DNA from: Paraburkholderia silviterrae
Lineage (GTDB): Bacteria; Pseudomonadota; Gammaproteobacteria; Burkholderiales; Burkholderiaceae
Length of the DNA stretch: 64,000 bases
Reading direction: 5' to 3'
Assembly: GCF_004353915.1 (NCBI RefSeq)
Contig: NZ_SMRP01000025.1
Location: 35,329 to 99,328 of the forward strand
The notes under the pieces are model-generated. The model made no database searches and was not told where the DNA came from. It was given only the letters and a program-made list of their open reading frames with translations. Numbering within the stretch: the stretch's first letter is position 1; each line of letters begins with the position of its first letter. Shown piece by piece: positions 43,723 through 52,020 of this stretch. Position numbers and translations under genes: made by a program.

Positions 43723-44382
43723 TTACGCCAGCTCTGTGAAGACCGCCGCCGTGGACAGGCGAGACTTCGGCAGCTTCGCGTTGAAATCGTCGGCGCTGCG
43801 GTAGCCGAGGCCGATCACGACCAGCGAAGTGAGACCCTTCGCGGCGAGCCCCAGTTCTTCGTCGAGCACCTTCACGTCAAAGCCTTCCATCGGACAGGCG
43901 TCGATCTCGAGCGTCGATGCGCCAATCAACAGTGTGCCGAGTGCGAGGTAAGCCTGTTTCTCCATCCACGCGGGCAGATCGGCGCGCTCGCGGTGCAGGT
44001 TGACATAGAAGGCACGCGTGTTCTGCTGGCCCACCATAGCCTCGGCATTCGCGAAGCGGCCATCGGCCTCTTCCTGCGCGAGCACGGCGTTCAGATGGGC
44101 TTCGTTCATATCGGTGCGTACGCACAGAACCAGGACGTGCGAGGCGCGCATGACCTTCGGCTCGTTGTAGGCGTAGCCCGGCTGCATGGACTTCGCAACG
44201 CGCGCACGGGCGACATCGGTCTCGGCCACCACGAAGTGCCACGGCTGCGAGTTCACCGAAGAGGGGCTGAAGCGGATCAGTTCCTTCAGTTCGTCGATGA
44301 CGGCGGCGGGAATCTTGCGTGCGGGATCGAAAGCTTTGGTGGCGTGGCGGGCTTTTGCGAAGCGGGTGAGGTTCAACTGCAT
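43723..44382 (-). CDS. nfsB: Oxygen-insensitive NAD(P)H nitroreductase / dihydropteridine reductase
   Basis: A 219-residue FMN enzyme matching E. coli NfsB almost end to end: RHATKAFDPARKIP, SPSSVNSQPWHFVVAETD, QEEADGRFANAEAM, MEKQAYLALGTLLIGA, PMEGFDVKVLD and FNAKLPKSRLS. It reduces nitroaromatics and quinones by two electrons using NAD(P)H, as a homodimer. ATG 44382 follows a GGAGA site. A strong dyad (44395-44424) sits just upstream, suggesting dedicated repression. Confidence 0.95.
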   Translation of the reverse strand: MQLNLTRFAKARHATKAFDPARKIPAAVIDELKELIRFSPSSVNSQPWHFVVAETDVARARVAKSMQPGYAYNEPKVMRASHVLVLCVRTDMNEAHLNAVLAQEEADGRFANAEAMVGQQNTRAFYVNLHRERADLPAWMEKQAYLALGTLLIGASTLEIDACPMEGFDVKVLDEELGLAAKGLTSLVVIGLGYRSADDFNAKLPKSRLSTAAVFTELA

Positions 44383-44394
44383 TCTCCATGTCGA

Positions 44395-44424
44395 CCGGTG
44401 TTAGTGCTTCAGCACTTACATCGG
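44395..44424. promoter_or_regulatory. 30-base dyad immediately upstream of nfsB (candidate operator)
   Basis: From CCGGTGTTAGTGCTT to AGCACTTACATCGG: 12 of 14 position pairs are complementary around a 2-base centre. It spans 13-42 bases upstream of the nfsB ATG, so a bound protein would block initiation. Size fits a TetR- or MarR-family dimer of the NemR kind; no such regulator gene is in the neighbourhood. Confidence 0.55.
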
Positions 44425-44526
44425 TCCCATGCAAGGCTGTCTAGCGTCGGCCGCCGCAGCGGCGGCAAGGCCGGTATCCTACCAGCATGTGCAGCAGGGC
44501 GTGCAGACGCGAATTCTCCCGAAATT

Positions 44527-44558
44527 CGCTTTAGCTGTGCACTAGCACAGCTAAAGCG
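44527..44558. promoter_or_regulatory. Perfect 14-base hairpin between nfsB and yjbQ
   Basis: CGCTTTAGCTGTGC pairs perfectly with GCACAGCTAAAGCG over an ACTA loop. It lies in the 265-base divergent region, 89 bases before the yjbQ ATG. No long T run follows on either strand (AATTTC on the minus side). It could be an attenuator-like RNA hairpin, an operator or a repeat element; the sequence alone does not decide. Confidence 0.6.
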
Positions 44559-44647
44559 GGCGGCGCCGCGCTCATCCCCCTGCTTTGTGCCTTACCGGGT
44601 TTGCCCCTTTCAAGGCGGCAAGCCACATCGACACTGGAGGACCCACC

Positions 44648-45067
44648 ATGCGCCAGGCCATTCATCATCTGCACGTCCATGCGCGCTCGCGCGGGCTGGT
44701 CGAGTTCACCCTGCAAGTGCGCGCATTCGTGCGCGATACCGGCATCGGCACCGGGCTGCTGACGCTGTTCTGCCGCCACACCTCGGCGTCGCTGCTGATC
44801 CAGGAGAACGCCGATCCCTCGGTGCGCCGCGACCTCGAACGCTATTTCGACGAACTCGCACCCGAAGACCCCCAGCGCTACGAGCACGACACCGAAGGCC
44901 CCGACGACATGCCCGCGCATCTGCGCACCGCGCTCACGCACACACAGCTTTCGATTCCCGTCGAGCGCGGCGAGCCGGTGCTGGGCACCTGGCAGGGCAT
45001 CTACCTGTTCGAGCACCGCCGGCACGCGCAGGCGCGCGACATCGTCCTGCATTTGATTGGCGAGTGA
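44648..45067 (+). CDS. yjbQ: YjbQ-family protein (UPF0047, secondary thiamine-phosphate synthase type)
   Basis: A 139-residue protein starting MRQAIHHLHVHARSRGLVEF with AGGA upstream of the ATG at 44648. Conserved parts are GIGTGLLTLFCRHTSASLLIQENADPSV, RYEHDTEGPDDMPAHLRTAL, GTWQGIYLFEHR. E. coli YjbQ has weak thiamine-phosphate synthase activity in vivo; the true function is not settled. The histidines of CRHTSAS and EH(D) bind metal in structures. The dienelactone-hydrolase-like gene starts 160 bases downstream, so they may be co-transcribed. Confidence 0.92.
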   Translation: MRQAIHHLHVHARSRGLVEFTLQVRAFVRDTGIGTGLLTLFCRHTSASLLIQENADPSVRRDLERYFDELAPEDPQRYEHDTEGPDDMPAHLRTALTHTQLSIPVERGEPVLGTWQGIYLFEHRRHAQARDIVLHLIGE

Positions 45068-45227
45068 GCCGGAGCCGCAGTTGGCCGCTCACCCAGCGCA
45101 ACGCAAGCATTGCGCCTCGGGCAGGCGAGCAAAGCACGCACGCAGGCGCTATGCTACGGGCTGCACGCTTCGCGCCAGCCCGCACGAACCCGCTGCAACC
45201 GATCAACCGAAACATCGAGGAACACCC

Positions 45228-45941
45228 ATGAAAGACTCCTCCGGCTCCATGATCAGCTTCAACCGCCCCGACGGCAAAACGCTCGAGGGCTATCTCGCCA
45301 AGCCCGCAAAAACCGATGGCGCGCCCGCCATCGTCGTGATCCAGGAATGGTGGGGCTTGAACGACCAGATCCGCGGCGTGGCCGAGCGCCTGGCCCTTGC
45401 GGGCTACTACGCGCTCGTGCCCGACCTCTACCGGGGCAAGAGCACCGTCGAGGAAGAAGAGGCGAATCACTTGATGACGGGCCTCGATTTCGCCGACGCC
45501 GCCTCGCAGGACATCCGCGGCGCCGTCGACTACCTGAAGACGCTGACCGACCGCGTCGGCGTGACGGGCTATTGCATGGGCGGCGCGCTCACGCTGCTCG
45601 CCGCGAACATGATCCCCGGCCTTGCAGGCGCCGTGGTGTGGTACGGCTTCCCGCCGCTCGAATATCTCGACGCGAGCAAGATCACCGCGCCGGTGCTCGG
45701 CCATTGGGGCACGCAGGACGCCTTCTTCAAGAGCGAGACCGTTGACGAGCTCGAAAAGAAACTGCGCGATGGCGGCGTGAATGTCGAATTTCACCGCTAT
45801 CTCGCCTACCACGGTTTCGCGAACGAAACTGCCGTGGGCCCGGGCCGCATCGCGCACACGCAGTTCGATCCGGTCTGGTCGGAGCGCGCGTGGGACCGCA
45901 CGCTCACGTTCTGGGGCCGCACGCTGTGGACGCAGCGCTAA
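45228..45941 (+). CDS. Dienelactone hydrolase family protein (paralogue 3)
   Basis: A 237-residue hydrolase: QEWWGLNDQIRGVAERLA (oxyanion glutamate), GYCMGGALT (nucleophile cysteine), GTQDAFF (acid) and YLAYHGFANE (histidine). The WWGLN variant and the C-terminal WSERAWDRTLTFWGRTL place it in a different subfamily from the two paralogues at 11-13 kb, so this is not a recent copy. GAGGAAC lies upstream of the ATG. Substrate unknown; cytoplasmic. Confidence 0.93.
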   Translation: MKDSSGSMISFNRPDGKTLEGYLAKPAKTDGAPAIVVIQEWWGLNDQIRGVAERLALAGYYALVPDLYRGKSTVEEEEANHLMTGLDFADAASQDIRGAVDYLKTLTDRVGVTGYCMGGALTLLAANMIPGLAGAVVWYGFPPLEYLDASKITAPVLGHWGTQDAFFKSETVDELEKKLRDGGVNVEFHRYLAYHGFANETAVGPGRIAHTQFDPVWSERAWDRTLTFWGRTLWTQR

Positions 45942-46114
45942 GCGCAGCCGCTTTGTGCGCCTCACCTTCGCGCTGAGATGAAGACAAGGCGCACGCCTTC
46001 ATGGCGTGCGCCGCCAACCCGTTCTATCTGCTGGTATCGCGAGCCTGTCCACGATATGCAGATCGTGGCGCGCCGCGATCCTTAAATTGGCAACACCTGG
46101 ACAAGTAGCCAACG

Positions 46115-47458
46115 ATGCCCAAACACAAACCCGCACTGCAGCGCAGCCAGAAAGCGCCCATGACCCGGGCGAAGCGGCGTTTCCTGATCATTGCCGCAAT
46201 CATTCTGTTAGCTTCGCTTGCCTGGGGGGTAGCGATCGTGGTCGAGCCCGCGTTCCAGCGCACCATCGTCATGACCAGCGGCGCGGACAACGGGATCTAT
46301 CGCGGCTTTGCGGATCGCTATGCACCGGTACTAAAGCGCGCGGGCATCAAACTCGAGATCCACAGCTCTTCCGGCTCGGTAGAGAATTATGAGCGGCTGC
46401 GGGACCCACACAGCGCCTACCAGGTCGGGTTCATCCAGTCGGGCACCACCAGTCCGAAAGATACCGACAATCTGCACACGATTGCTGCCGTGTCGTACGA
46501 ACCGATCTGGGTGTTCTATCGCGGCGACACCACGGTCGACCGGCTCTCGCAACTGCGCGGCAAGCGGATCTCGATGGGCGTGCCCGGCAGTGGCCTGCTC
46601 AATGTTGCACAGGTATTGCTCGGCTATAGCGACGTCACGAGCCAGAACTCCACGCTGCTGCAAATGGATGCGCCCGCGGCTTATCAAGCACTCGAGAGCG
46701 GCCGGATCGACGCAGCCTTCTTCATTGGCAGGCCCGACGCCGAAATGCAGAAGACCCTGCTCAACAGCAATCTGAAGTTGATGAGTTTCTCGCAGGCCGA
46801 TGCGCTGGTGCAGAAATACCCATCGCTTTCAAAAATTGTTTTGCCGCGTGCGTCGACGAATGTCGCTGAAGACCTGCCGCGCACCGACGTCACGCTGCTC
46901 GCGGCAACCGCGCTGCTGGTATCGAAAGATACGTTGCATCCGGCGCTCATCTATTTGCTGCTCGACGCGGCCCACACCGTCCACGGCGGCGAAGATTACT
47001 TCACGCCGCACGGCACGTTTCCGAACCTGAATACGGAAGAATTCCCGATCTCCGACGAAAGCGTTCGCTACTTCAAATCTGGCCAGCCGTTCCTGTACCG
47101 CAATTTGCCGTTCTGGCTCGCAAGCCTGATTGAGCGACGGCTGCTGATCCTCGTGCCATTCGCGGCGCTCCTGTTCGGTTTGCTTCAAGCCTTGCCGCGC
47201 CTGCTCGAAGCGCGGATGAAGAAGCGCCTCGTGGTCTGGTATCGCGAGATCAAGGCGCTGGAAGATGAAGTGTGGAACAGCCGCGAGCCGACGCGCTCAC
47301 AGATTGCGCAATGGAGCGAAGAGATCGAAAGCATCGACGCGAACGCGAGCCGGATACGGATTCCATATCGTTACTTTCAGGACGTCTATGCCCTCAAGCA
47401 GGCAATTGGTGTCGTGCGGGACCGGATAGCGCATGCCGCGCACAGAGCGCAGGGATAG
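46115..47458 (+). CDS. TAXI-family solute-binding protein, membrane-anchored, orphan
   Basis: A 447-residue protein of the TAXI class of TRAP-transporter receptors: MTSGADNGIYRGFADRYAPVL, SGSVENYERL, GFIQSGT and GKRISMGVPGSGLLNVA are typical. An N-terminal hydrophobic segment (about 23-45) looks like an uncleaved anchor. After the binding domain a second membrane helix (about 345-365, LILVPFAALLFGLLQALPRL) leads into a charged, probably cytoplasmic coiled-coil tail of 80 residues. No TRAP permease (DctQM-like) gene is near. The architecture suggests a sensor or partner of a distant permease rather than a soluble receptor. Confidence 0.88.
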   Translation: MPKHKPALQRSQKAPMTRAKRRFLIIAAIILLASLAWGVAIVVEPAFQRTIVMTSGADNGIYRGFADRYAPVLKRAGIKLEIHSSSGSVENYERLRDPHSAYQVGFIQSGTTSPKDTDNLHTIAAVSYEPIWVFYRGDTTVDRLSQLRGKRISMGVPGSGLLNVAQVLLGYSDVTSQNSTLLQMDAPAAYQALESGRIDAAFFIGRPDAEMQKTLLNSNLKLMSFSQADALVQKYPSLSKIVLPRASTNVAEDLPRTDVTLLAATALLVSKDTLHPALIYLLLDAAHTVHGGEDYFTPHGTFPNLNTEEFPISDESVRYFKSGQPFLYRNLPFWLASLIERRLLILVPFAALLFGLLQALPRLLEARMKKRLVVWYREIKALEDEVWNSREPTRSQIAQWSEEIESIDANASRIRIPYRYFQDVYALKQAIGVVRDRIAHAAHRAQG

Positions 47459-47748
47459 CGGTACGTCCGCGCACGCGCTAATTTTTTATCCGTGCTTCAT
47501 CCGCATCGTGGACTTTTACTTCGATATCCCTGGCAAATTCACACGGGTCACCCGCGGTCACCCGCCGGTCACCACTATCGACGCCTGGCGCGGCTGATGC
47601 AGTCGAGGCAAGCCAGCCGCATTTCCACTAAACTGTTCCGCCTGAGCGCCGCCCGCGCGGTGCGGCCCGCATGGCGGGGCATGCCGTATGCCATGCCCCG
47701 CTATGCCCGCGCGCCGGGCACTATCCGCACCCCGTTACAGGACTTCGC

Positions 47749-48453
47749 ATGAACGATCTCTCCGCCTTCCCCATTTCCGGCAAATGGCCCGCGCAACATC
47801 CCGAGCGCATCCAGCTCTATTCGCTGCCCACGCCCAACGGCGTCAAGGTGTCGATCATGCTCGAAGAAACGGGGCTGCCCTACGAGCCGCATCTGGTCCG
47901 CTTCGACACCAACGACCAGATGTCGCCGGAATTCCTCTCGCTCAATCCCAACAACAAGATTCCCGCGATCATCGATCCCAACGGCCCCGATGGCGCGCCG
48001 CTCCCGCTCTTCGAATCGGGTGCGATCCTGATCTACCTCGCCGACAAGAGCGGCCAGCTCCTCGCGCGCGAAGGCCGCGAGCGCTATGAGGCGATCCAGT
48101 GGCTCATGTTCCAGATGGGCGGCATCGGGCCGATGTTCGGTCAGGTGGGCTTCTTCAACAAGTTCGCCGGCAAGGACTACGAAGACAAGCGCCCGCGCGA
48201 GCGCTATGTGGCCGAGTCGCGGCGCCTGCTCAACGTGCTCGACCAGCAGCTCGCGGGCCGCAAGTGGATCATGGGCGAGCACTACACGATCGCCGACATC
48301 GCCACGTTCCCGTGGGTGCGCAATCTCATCGGCTTCTACGAGGCGGGCGATCTGGTCGGCTTCAACGACTTCCGTCACGTCGCGCGCGCGCTCGACGCCT
48401 TCCTCGCACGTCCAGCCGTCAAGCGCGGGCTCGAGATTCCTGCGCGCGGCTGA
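47749..48453 (+). CDS. Glutathione S-transferase family protein (YfcG/Nu-class like)
   Basis: A 234-residue protein: thioredoxin-fold N-domain (IQLYSLPTPNGVKVSIMLEETGLPYE, NPNNKIPAIID, LFESGAILIYLADK) and helical C-domain with WLMFQMGGIGPMFGQVGFF and YTIADIATFPWV. The TPNG.K motif and the GPMFGQ stretch are those of YfcG/YghU-type Nu-class enzymes, which have disulfide-bond oxidoreductase activity with glutathione. Start at ATG 47749 by family length; the frame opens earlier. Monocistronic, about 290 bases after the TAXI gene. Confidence 0.92.
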   Translation: MNDLSAFPISGKWPAQHPERIQLYSLPTPNGVKVSIMLEETGLPYEPHLVRFDTNDQMSPEFLSLNPNNKIPAIIDPNGPDGAPLPLFESGAILIYLADKSGQLLAREGRERYEAIQWLMFQMGGIGPMFGQVGFFNKFAGKDYEDKRPRERYVAESRRLLNVLDQQLAGRKWIMGEHYTIADIATFPWVRNLIGFYEAGDLVGFNDFRHVARALDAFLARPAVKRGLEIPARG

Positions 48454-48548
48454 TACGCGCAACGAGTGTCACGGACGCTCAGCGGGTCTCGTGGGCGGTG
48501 CCCGGTGAACACTCGATGGGTATTTCGGCGGACACCTCAACGCTCATT

Positions 48549-49256
48549 TCAATGCGCGGGTTTCACGCGCGCCACTACGGCGTCCGAGACCTCGCCCGCC
48601 GCGCGCTCGACGCTCATGCGTTGCTCGCCGCGCGCGAGCACGAATTTCGCGGCAGCCACGTAGGGATTGAGCGCGATGGCCGCGCCGGCCCCCGGCTTGG
48701 TCTGGCTCGAATGCGTTTCGACCACCTGATACAACGGCGCGGGCGCCTGCTTCGAGAGATCGTCGACGGCAACCGCCAGATCGATTTCGCTCGCGCCCGC
48801 GCCGAAGCCCACCATCGAGCGCCGTAGACGATTGCCTTCATCGACGTCGAGGAACACACCGCGCACGAGCCAGCCCTGCGGGGGCGGCGCGGCGCCGGCG
48901 GGCAAGCGCCGCGCATCGATGCCCGCCTTGCGCAGGTCGGCGACCAGCGTCTGCGCCATCTGGTCGACGATCTTGCGCGCGCGCGCCTGCGGGTCGTCGC
49001 GGTGCGCAAACGGCCTCGGCAGCAGGCCACCCGCGAAGCGCCGCGCGCTGTCCACCGGATTCTGGTCGGTCGTGACGTTGGCCGCGTCCAGCTCGAAATC
49101 GCTCACGTAGACCACGGGGGCCTGCACAGGCACCGTCGCTGGCGCATTCGGCACCGGATTCGCGCCCGCCTGCGCGAACGCCGCTGGCGCCCCCAAGCCA
49201 AGCCCTATGCCAACGCATATCGCGGCGAACACGCACACTCCCCGGCACACTCTCAT
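48549..49256 (-). CDS. Exported DUF4410-type protein
   Basis: A 235-residue protein with signal peptide (MRVCRGVCVFAAICVGIGLG, then APAAFA) and a mature region matching the DUF4410 pattern: VVYVSDFELDA, then LVADLRKAGIDARRL, VRGVFLDVDEGNRLRRSMVGFGAGASEI, and VAAAKFVLARG near the end. DUF4410 proteins are periplasmic or lipoprotein-like and of unknown function; this one has no lipobox cysteine. It is convergent with the GST gene and 100 bases downstream of the HAD gene on the same strand. Confidence 0.85.
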   Translation of the reverse strand: MRVCRGVCVFAAICVGIGLGLGAPAAFAQAGANPVPNAPATVPVQAPVVYVSDFELDAANVTTDQNPVDSARRFAGGLLPRPFAHRDDPQARARKIVDQMAQTLVADLRKAGIDARRLPAGAAPPPQGWLVRGVFLDVDEGNRLRRSMVGFGAGASEIDLAVAVDDLSKQAPAPLYQVVETHSSQTKPGAGAAIALNPYVAAAKFVLARGEQRMSVERAAGEVSDAVVARVKPAH

Positions 49257-49355
49257 CGCAGACTCACTCTTGAACGGACCGCGCCCATGATAATCGCCAC
49301 GCGCCGCGCGCTCTTGCTGGGTGGCCGCCGCACGGCTTGATTCGCCTTCATGGCT

Positions 49356-49994
49356 TCAGCCGTCGATCACGCCAAAACGCTGCAGGTCTTGCGCGAGCGT
49401 TTCGACATCGACGAAGCGGCACGCGTGCAGGCCAGCGTCGAGCGCGCCCTGCACGTTCGCCTCGCCATCGTCGATGAAGAGCGTTTCGCGCGGCGCGGCG
49501 CCCAGTTGCGCGAGACAGCCGAGATAGGCCTGCGCCGCGGGCTTCACCGCCCCAAACGATGCAGACGCATAGACGCGCGCGCCGAACAGTTCCGCGACCG
49601 GCGGATTCAGATAATCGAGGTGGTCGGTGACGAGGCGGCAGTTGTTGGTCAACACGGCGATACGGCAGCGCCGCGCCGTACGCCCGGCCAGTGTGATGGC
49701 CGCCTCGTTGGGCGTGATGGATGCGCGCCGCGCCGCCAGCCAGGTCTCGCGGTCCATGTTGCAGCCGAGCAGCTCGCCGAGCGCACGCAGATAGACCTCG
49801 GGGGCGAGCTCGCCCGCGTCGGCGCGCGCTTCGAGCCCCGAGCCCCAGATCGCCTCGCGCACGGCCTCGGGCGTCGTGCCGGTCAGGGCCGCGAGCCGTG
49901 CGGCGCGCGTCTCGCGGTCGTAATGGGAGAGCACGCCCTCCATGTCGAAGAGGACCAGGTCGATTGCCGCTGCCGTCGCCGCCGCCGCTGTCAT
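49356..49994 (-). CDS. HAD-superfamily hydrolase (subfamily IA)
   Basis: A 212-residue hydrolase. Motif I is VLFDMEGVL (nucleophile aspartate; the second acidic position is glutamate, not the usual aspartate). Motif II is VLTNN and motif III/IV are FGAVKPAAQAYLGCL and LFIDDGEANVQGALDAGL. A helical cap lies between residues 25 and 90. Such proteins are phosphatases or haloacid dehalogenases; the glutamate in motif I suggests altered or weaker phosphatase acid/base catalysis. Substrate unknown. Confidence 0.9.
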   Translation of the reverse strand: MTAAAATAAAIDLVLFDMEGVLSHYDRETRAARLAALTGTTPEAVREAIWGSGLEARADAGELAPEVYLRALGELLGCNMDRETWLAARRASITPNEAAITLAGRTARRCRIAVLTNNCRLVTDHLDYLNPPVAELFGARVYASASFGAVKPAAQAYLGCLAQLGAAPRETLFIDDGEANVQGALDAGLHACRFVDVETLAQDLQRFGVIDG

Positions 49995-50176
49995 GTGCCG
50001 CTCCCGCCTCGCGAACTCCGCAGCCGATCATACTGCCACGCGGCTGGCGCGAGCACGGCGTTCGCGCGCCAATGTCCGCGCGCGCACGTTACTCGTGGTT
50101 TGCCCGCGCCGCCACTGTGCATGTGCACGGGATCCTGCCCCGAAAACGCCCGGCGATTCCGGTTACACTGCAGCCC

Positions 50177-50455
50177 ATGGAACAATGCCGTTACTGCGCA
50201 AAGACGCGCGACGAGTGGGATTGCCATGGGCCGGCCTGCCGCGGCGCGATTGCGCGTGCGCTGAGGCGCCAGCGCCAGGGGCTGCCGATGGTGGCCAACG
50301 TGATCCGCAACGAAATTCCCGAGAATGCCAGCACTGGCGAGGTCATCCACGTCCTCTCGCGCCAGCGCATGCGCGCGCGCCGCGGCAACGAGGAGCGGCG
50401 CGAGCGCAAGGCGCTCGAAAGCGCCGACGAAACGGGCGGCACAACCCAGCGCTAG
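50177..50455 (+). CDS. Small CxxC protein of unknown function
   Basis: A 92-residue protein starting MEQCRYCAKTRDEWDCHGPACRGA. Four cysteines and one histidine at the N-terminus (C4, C7, C16, C21, H17) could bind zinc. The rest is strongly basic and helical, rich in Arg/Gln/Glu, ending ETGGTTQR. I do not recognise a family. It is convergent with qhpB across a GC-rich hairpin. Coding is supported by an open frame, a plausible start and biased composition, not by homology. Confidence 0.55.
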   Translation: MEQCRYCAKTRDEWDCHGPACRGAIARALRRQRQGLPMVANVIRNEIPENASTGEVIHVLSRQRMRARRGNEERRERKALESADETGGTTQR

Positions 50456-50487
50456 ACCAGCCGCCCGACGGCCCTCACCTGTCTTGC

Positions 50488-50510
50488 GGCGCGGGCCTGG
50501 CGCCCGCGCC
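50488..50510. terminator. Convergent-gene hairpin before qhpB
   Basis: GGCGCGGGC (50488-50496) pairs perfectly with GCCCGCGCC (50502-50510) around a 5-base loop, in the 80-base gap between the small CxxC gene and the end of the qhpADCB operon. No T run, but the stem is very stable and could end both transcripts. Confidence 0.55.
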
Positions 50511-50535
50511 ATCTCCCCCGCTCTCCGCGCATGAA

Positions 50536-51666
50536 TCAGCGCGTGAAAATCTGCGCCGTCGTGATCGCCATGTCGCCGCCGGGCACGGTGATCTCCTTGA
50601 GCTTCTCGAGCGAATCCGCGTCGTACACGGCAACGGTGTTGAACGTGCCCGCCAGATAGATCTTGTTGCCCGCCTTATCCAGAGACAAGCAGTAGTACGA
50701 ATGATCGAGCGGCACGCTCTTCAGCAGTTTTTCGTCCTTGACATCGTACTTCGCGAGCCGGTTGAGCACCCCGTACATGATATTGGGATCCTTGGGCGAG
50801 ATGCCCCCCGAAAAATAGATCTCAGTGAACGGCGCAAAGTCCTTGAGCGTCGTCTTGCCCGTGGCGAGGTCGATGTCGATGTACCCGTACATGGTCTGCG
50901 CCTTGTCCGGGTCCTTCTTTTCATCCGGGAAGCGGTCGGCCGTATAGAGCAGATTGAACGTGTGCTGCGGGCGCTGCTGGGGCCACACGTAGAGCACGTC
51001 GGGCTCGCCATGCAGCGGGCGTTTCCAGTCGCGCAGGGGCGCCGCCACGTCGACTTTGCCTGTGTGGACGTTCATGCGGTAGACCGCCGGGCCGATGATG
51101 AAAAGCGAGCCGTCGTCGGCGGCCTGCATCATGGTGGTCTGCCGCGGCGCCGGGAACGTGCGCACCGGCTTCGCGTCCAGCCCGCCATCGGCCGCCCACA
51201 CCTGCAGGCGCGGCGCCTGAACTTCGTAGCTGTCGCGATTCATCTTCGTCGGATTGACGATACTGTAGATCTCCTTTCCGTCCGGGCTCAGCGCGATCGA
51301 GAACATCGCCCGCGCGCGCTCGTCCCACGACTGCGAAAGCGCCGCATGAAACACCGTCTTGCAGGAGTCCAGATCGATGCCGTAGAGGTCGCCGTAGTGA
51401 TTGTTGAGCACATAGGCGCGCTTCTTGTCCGGGCTGATCTGCATCGTGCCCGGCCCATACGCGTCAGGCAGCGAGCAGGTCTTGTAGACCGTTTCGGTTG
51501 CCGTGTCGATCACGCTCAGATTGTTCGGATAGTTCGTGACCGCAAGATACTCGTGGCCGCTTTCGAGCGGTGTGTCCGGCGCCGCCGCCGCAAGCGTGGA
51601 GAGCGTCGTGAAGGCGCCCAGCGCGGCGGCGAGCGCGGCCCGGTAGGTGTGCTTCCTCAATGCCAT
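50536..51666 (-). CDS. qhpB: Quinohemoprotein amine dehydrogenase beta subunit
   Basis: A 376-residue periplasmic seven-bladed beta-propeller with signal peptide (cut near AAAAP). Blade motifs such as YLAVTNYPNNLSVIDTATETVY, QISPDKKRAYVLNNHYGDLYGIDL and LSLDKAGNKIYLAGTFNTVAVYD are typical of the beta subunit. It caps the active site formed by the gamma subunit. Last gene of the leftward qhpA-D-C-B group, 29 bases after qhpC, the same order as in Paracoccus and Pseudomonas. Co-regulation with the rest from the sigma-54 promoter at 55221-55236 is inferred. Confidence 0.93.
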   Translation of the reverse strand: MALRKHTYRAALAAALGAFTTLSTLAAAAPDTPLESGHEYLAVTNYPNNLSVIDTATETVYKTCSLPDAYGPGTMQISPDKKRAYVLNNHYGDLYGIDLDSCKTVFHAALSQSWDERARAMFSIALSPDGKEIYSIVNPTKMNRDSYEVQAPRLQVWAADGGLDAKPVRTFPAPRQTTMMQAADDGSLFIIGPAVYRMNVHTGKVDVAAPLRDWKRPLHGEPDVLYVWPQQRPQHTFNLLYTADRFPDEKKDPDKAQTMYGYIDIDLATGKTTLKDFAPFTEIYFSGGISPKDPNIMYGVLNRLAKYDVKDEKLLKSVPLDHSYYCLSLDKAGNKIYLAGTFNTVAVYDADSLEKLKEITVPGGDMAITTAQIFTR

Positions 51667-51695
51667 GACATGTCCCTTTAATCGATCCGTATAAT

Positions 51696-52019
51696 TTAGT
51701 TATCCTTCGGGAAGACGCTGCCGAGATGGCGCCAGTCCTTGCCCGAATCGGCGGCCGTCTTGTTCCAGTCCTGGTACGTGCTCATCATGTCCGGCACCTG
51801 CGCGGGCCACCAGCACGGATCGGAGCAGCCATACAGGTCGGCTTCCATCGGCTGGCACAGCGAGGCCACGCCGCCGAACACGTCCACTTCCCAGCCGGGG
51901 TCGGTGGTGGCCGTGCAGCCCGCCACCGACGTCATCGCGACGACTTCCTCCAGGCGGTCCTCAGCCGCCGCCTGCTCGAGCTGCTTCGCCTTGTTGTTGA
52001 GCGGCTTCAAATGTTTCAT
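51696..52019 (-). CDS. qhpC: Quinohemoprotein amine dehydrogenase gamma subunit (CTQ-bearing, thioether-crosslinked)
   Basis: A 107-residue precursor. Residues 1-28 form a leader rich in Leu/Lys/Glu, as expected for the peptide removed by QhpE; the mature part begins at Met29. All crosslinking residues known from Paracoccus/Pseudomonas are present at identical spacing. They are C35-E44, C55-D61 and C69-D77 for the thioether bridges, and C65 with W71 for the cysteine tryptophylquinone cofactor (segment around GCSDPCWWPAQVPD). The gene has no Sec signal, consistent with export as a complex or by QhpF. Its ATG follows the qhpD stop with one base between. Confidence 0.96.
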   Translation of the reverse strand: MKHLKPLNNKAKQLEQAAAEDRLEEVVAMTSVAGCTATTDPGWEVDVFGGVASLCQPMEADLYGCSDPCWWPAQVPDMMSTYQDWNKTAADSGKDWRHLGSVFPKDN

Positions 52020-52020
52020 G

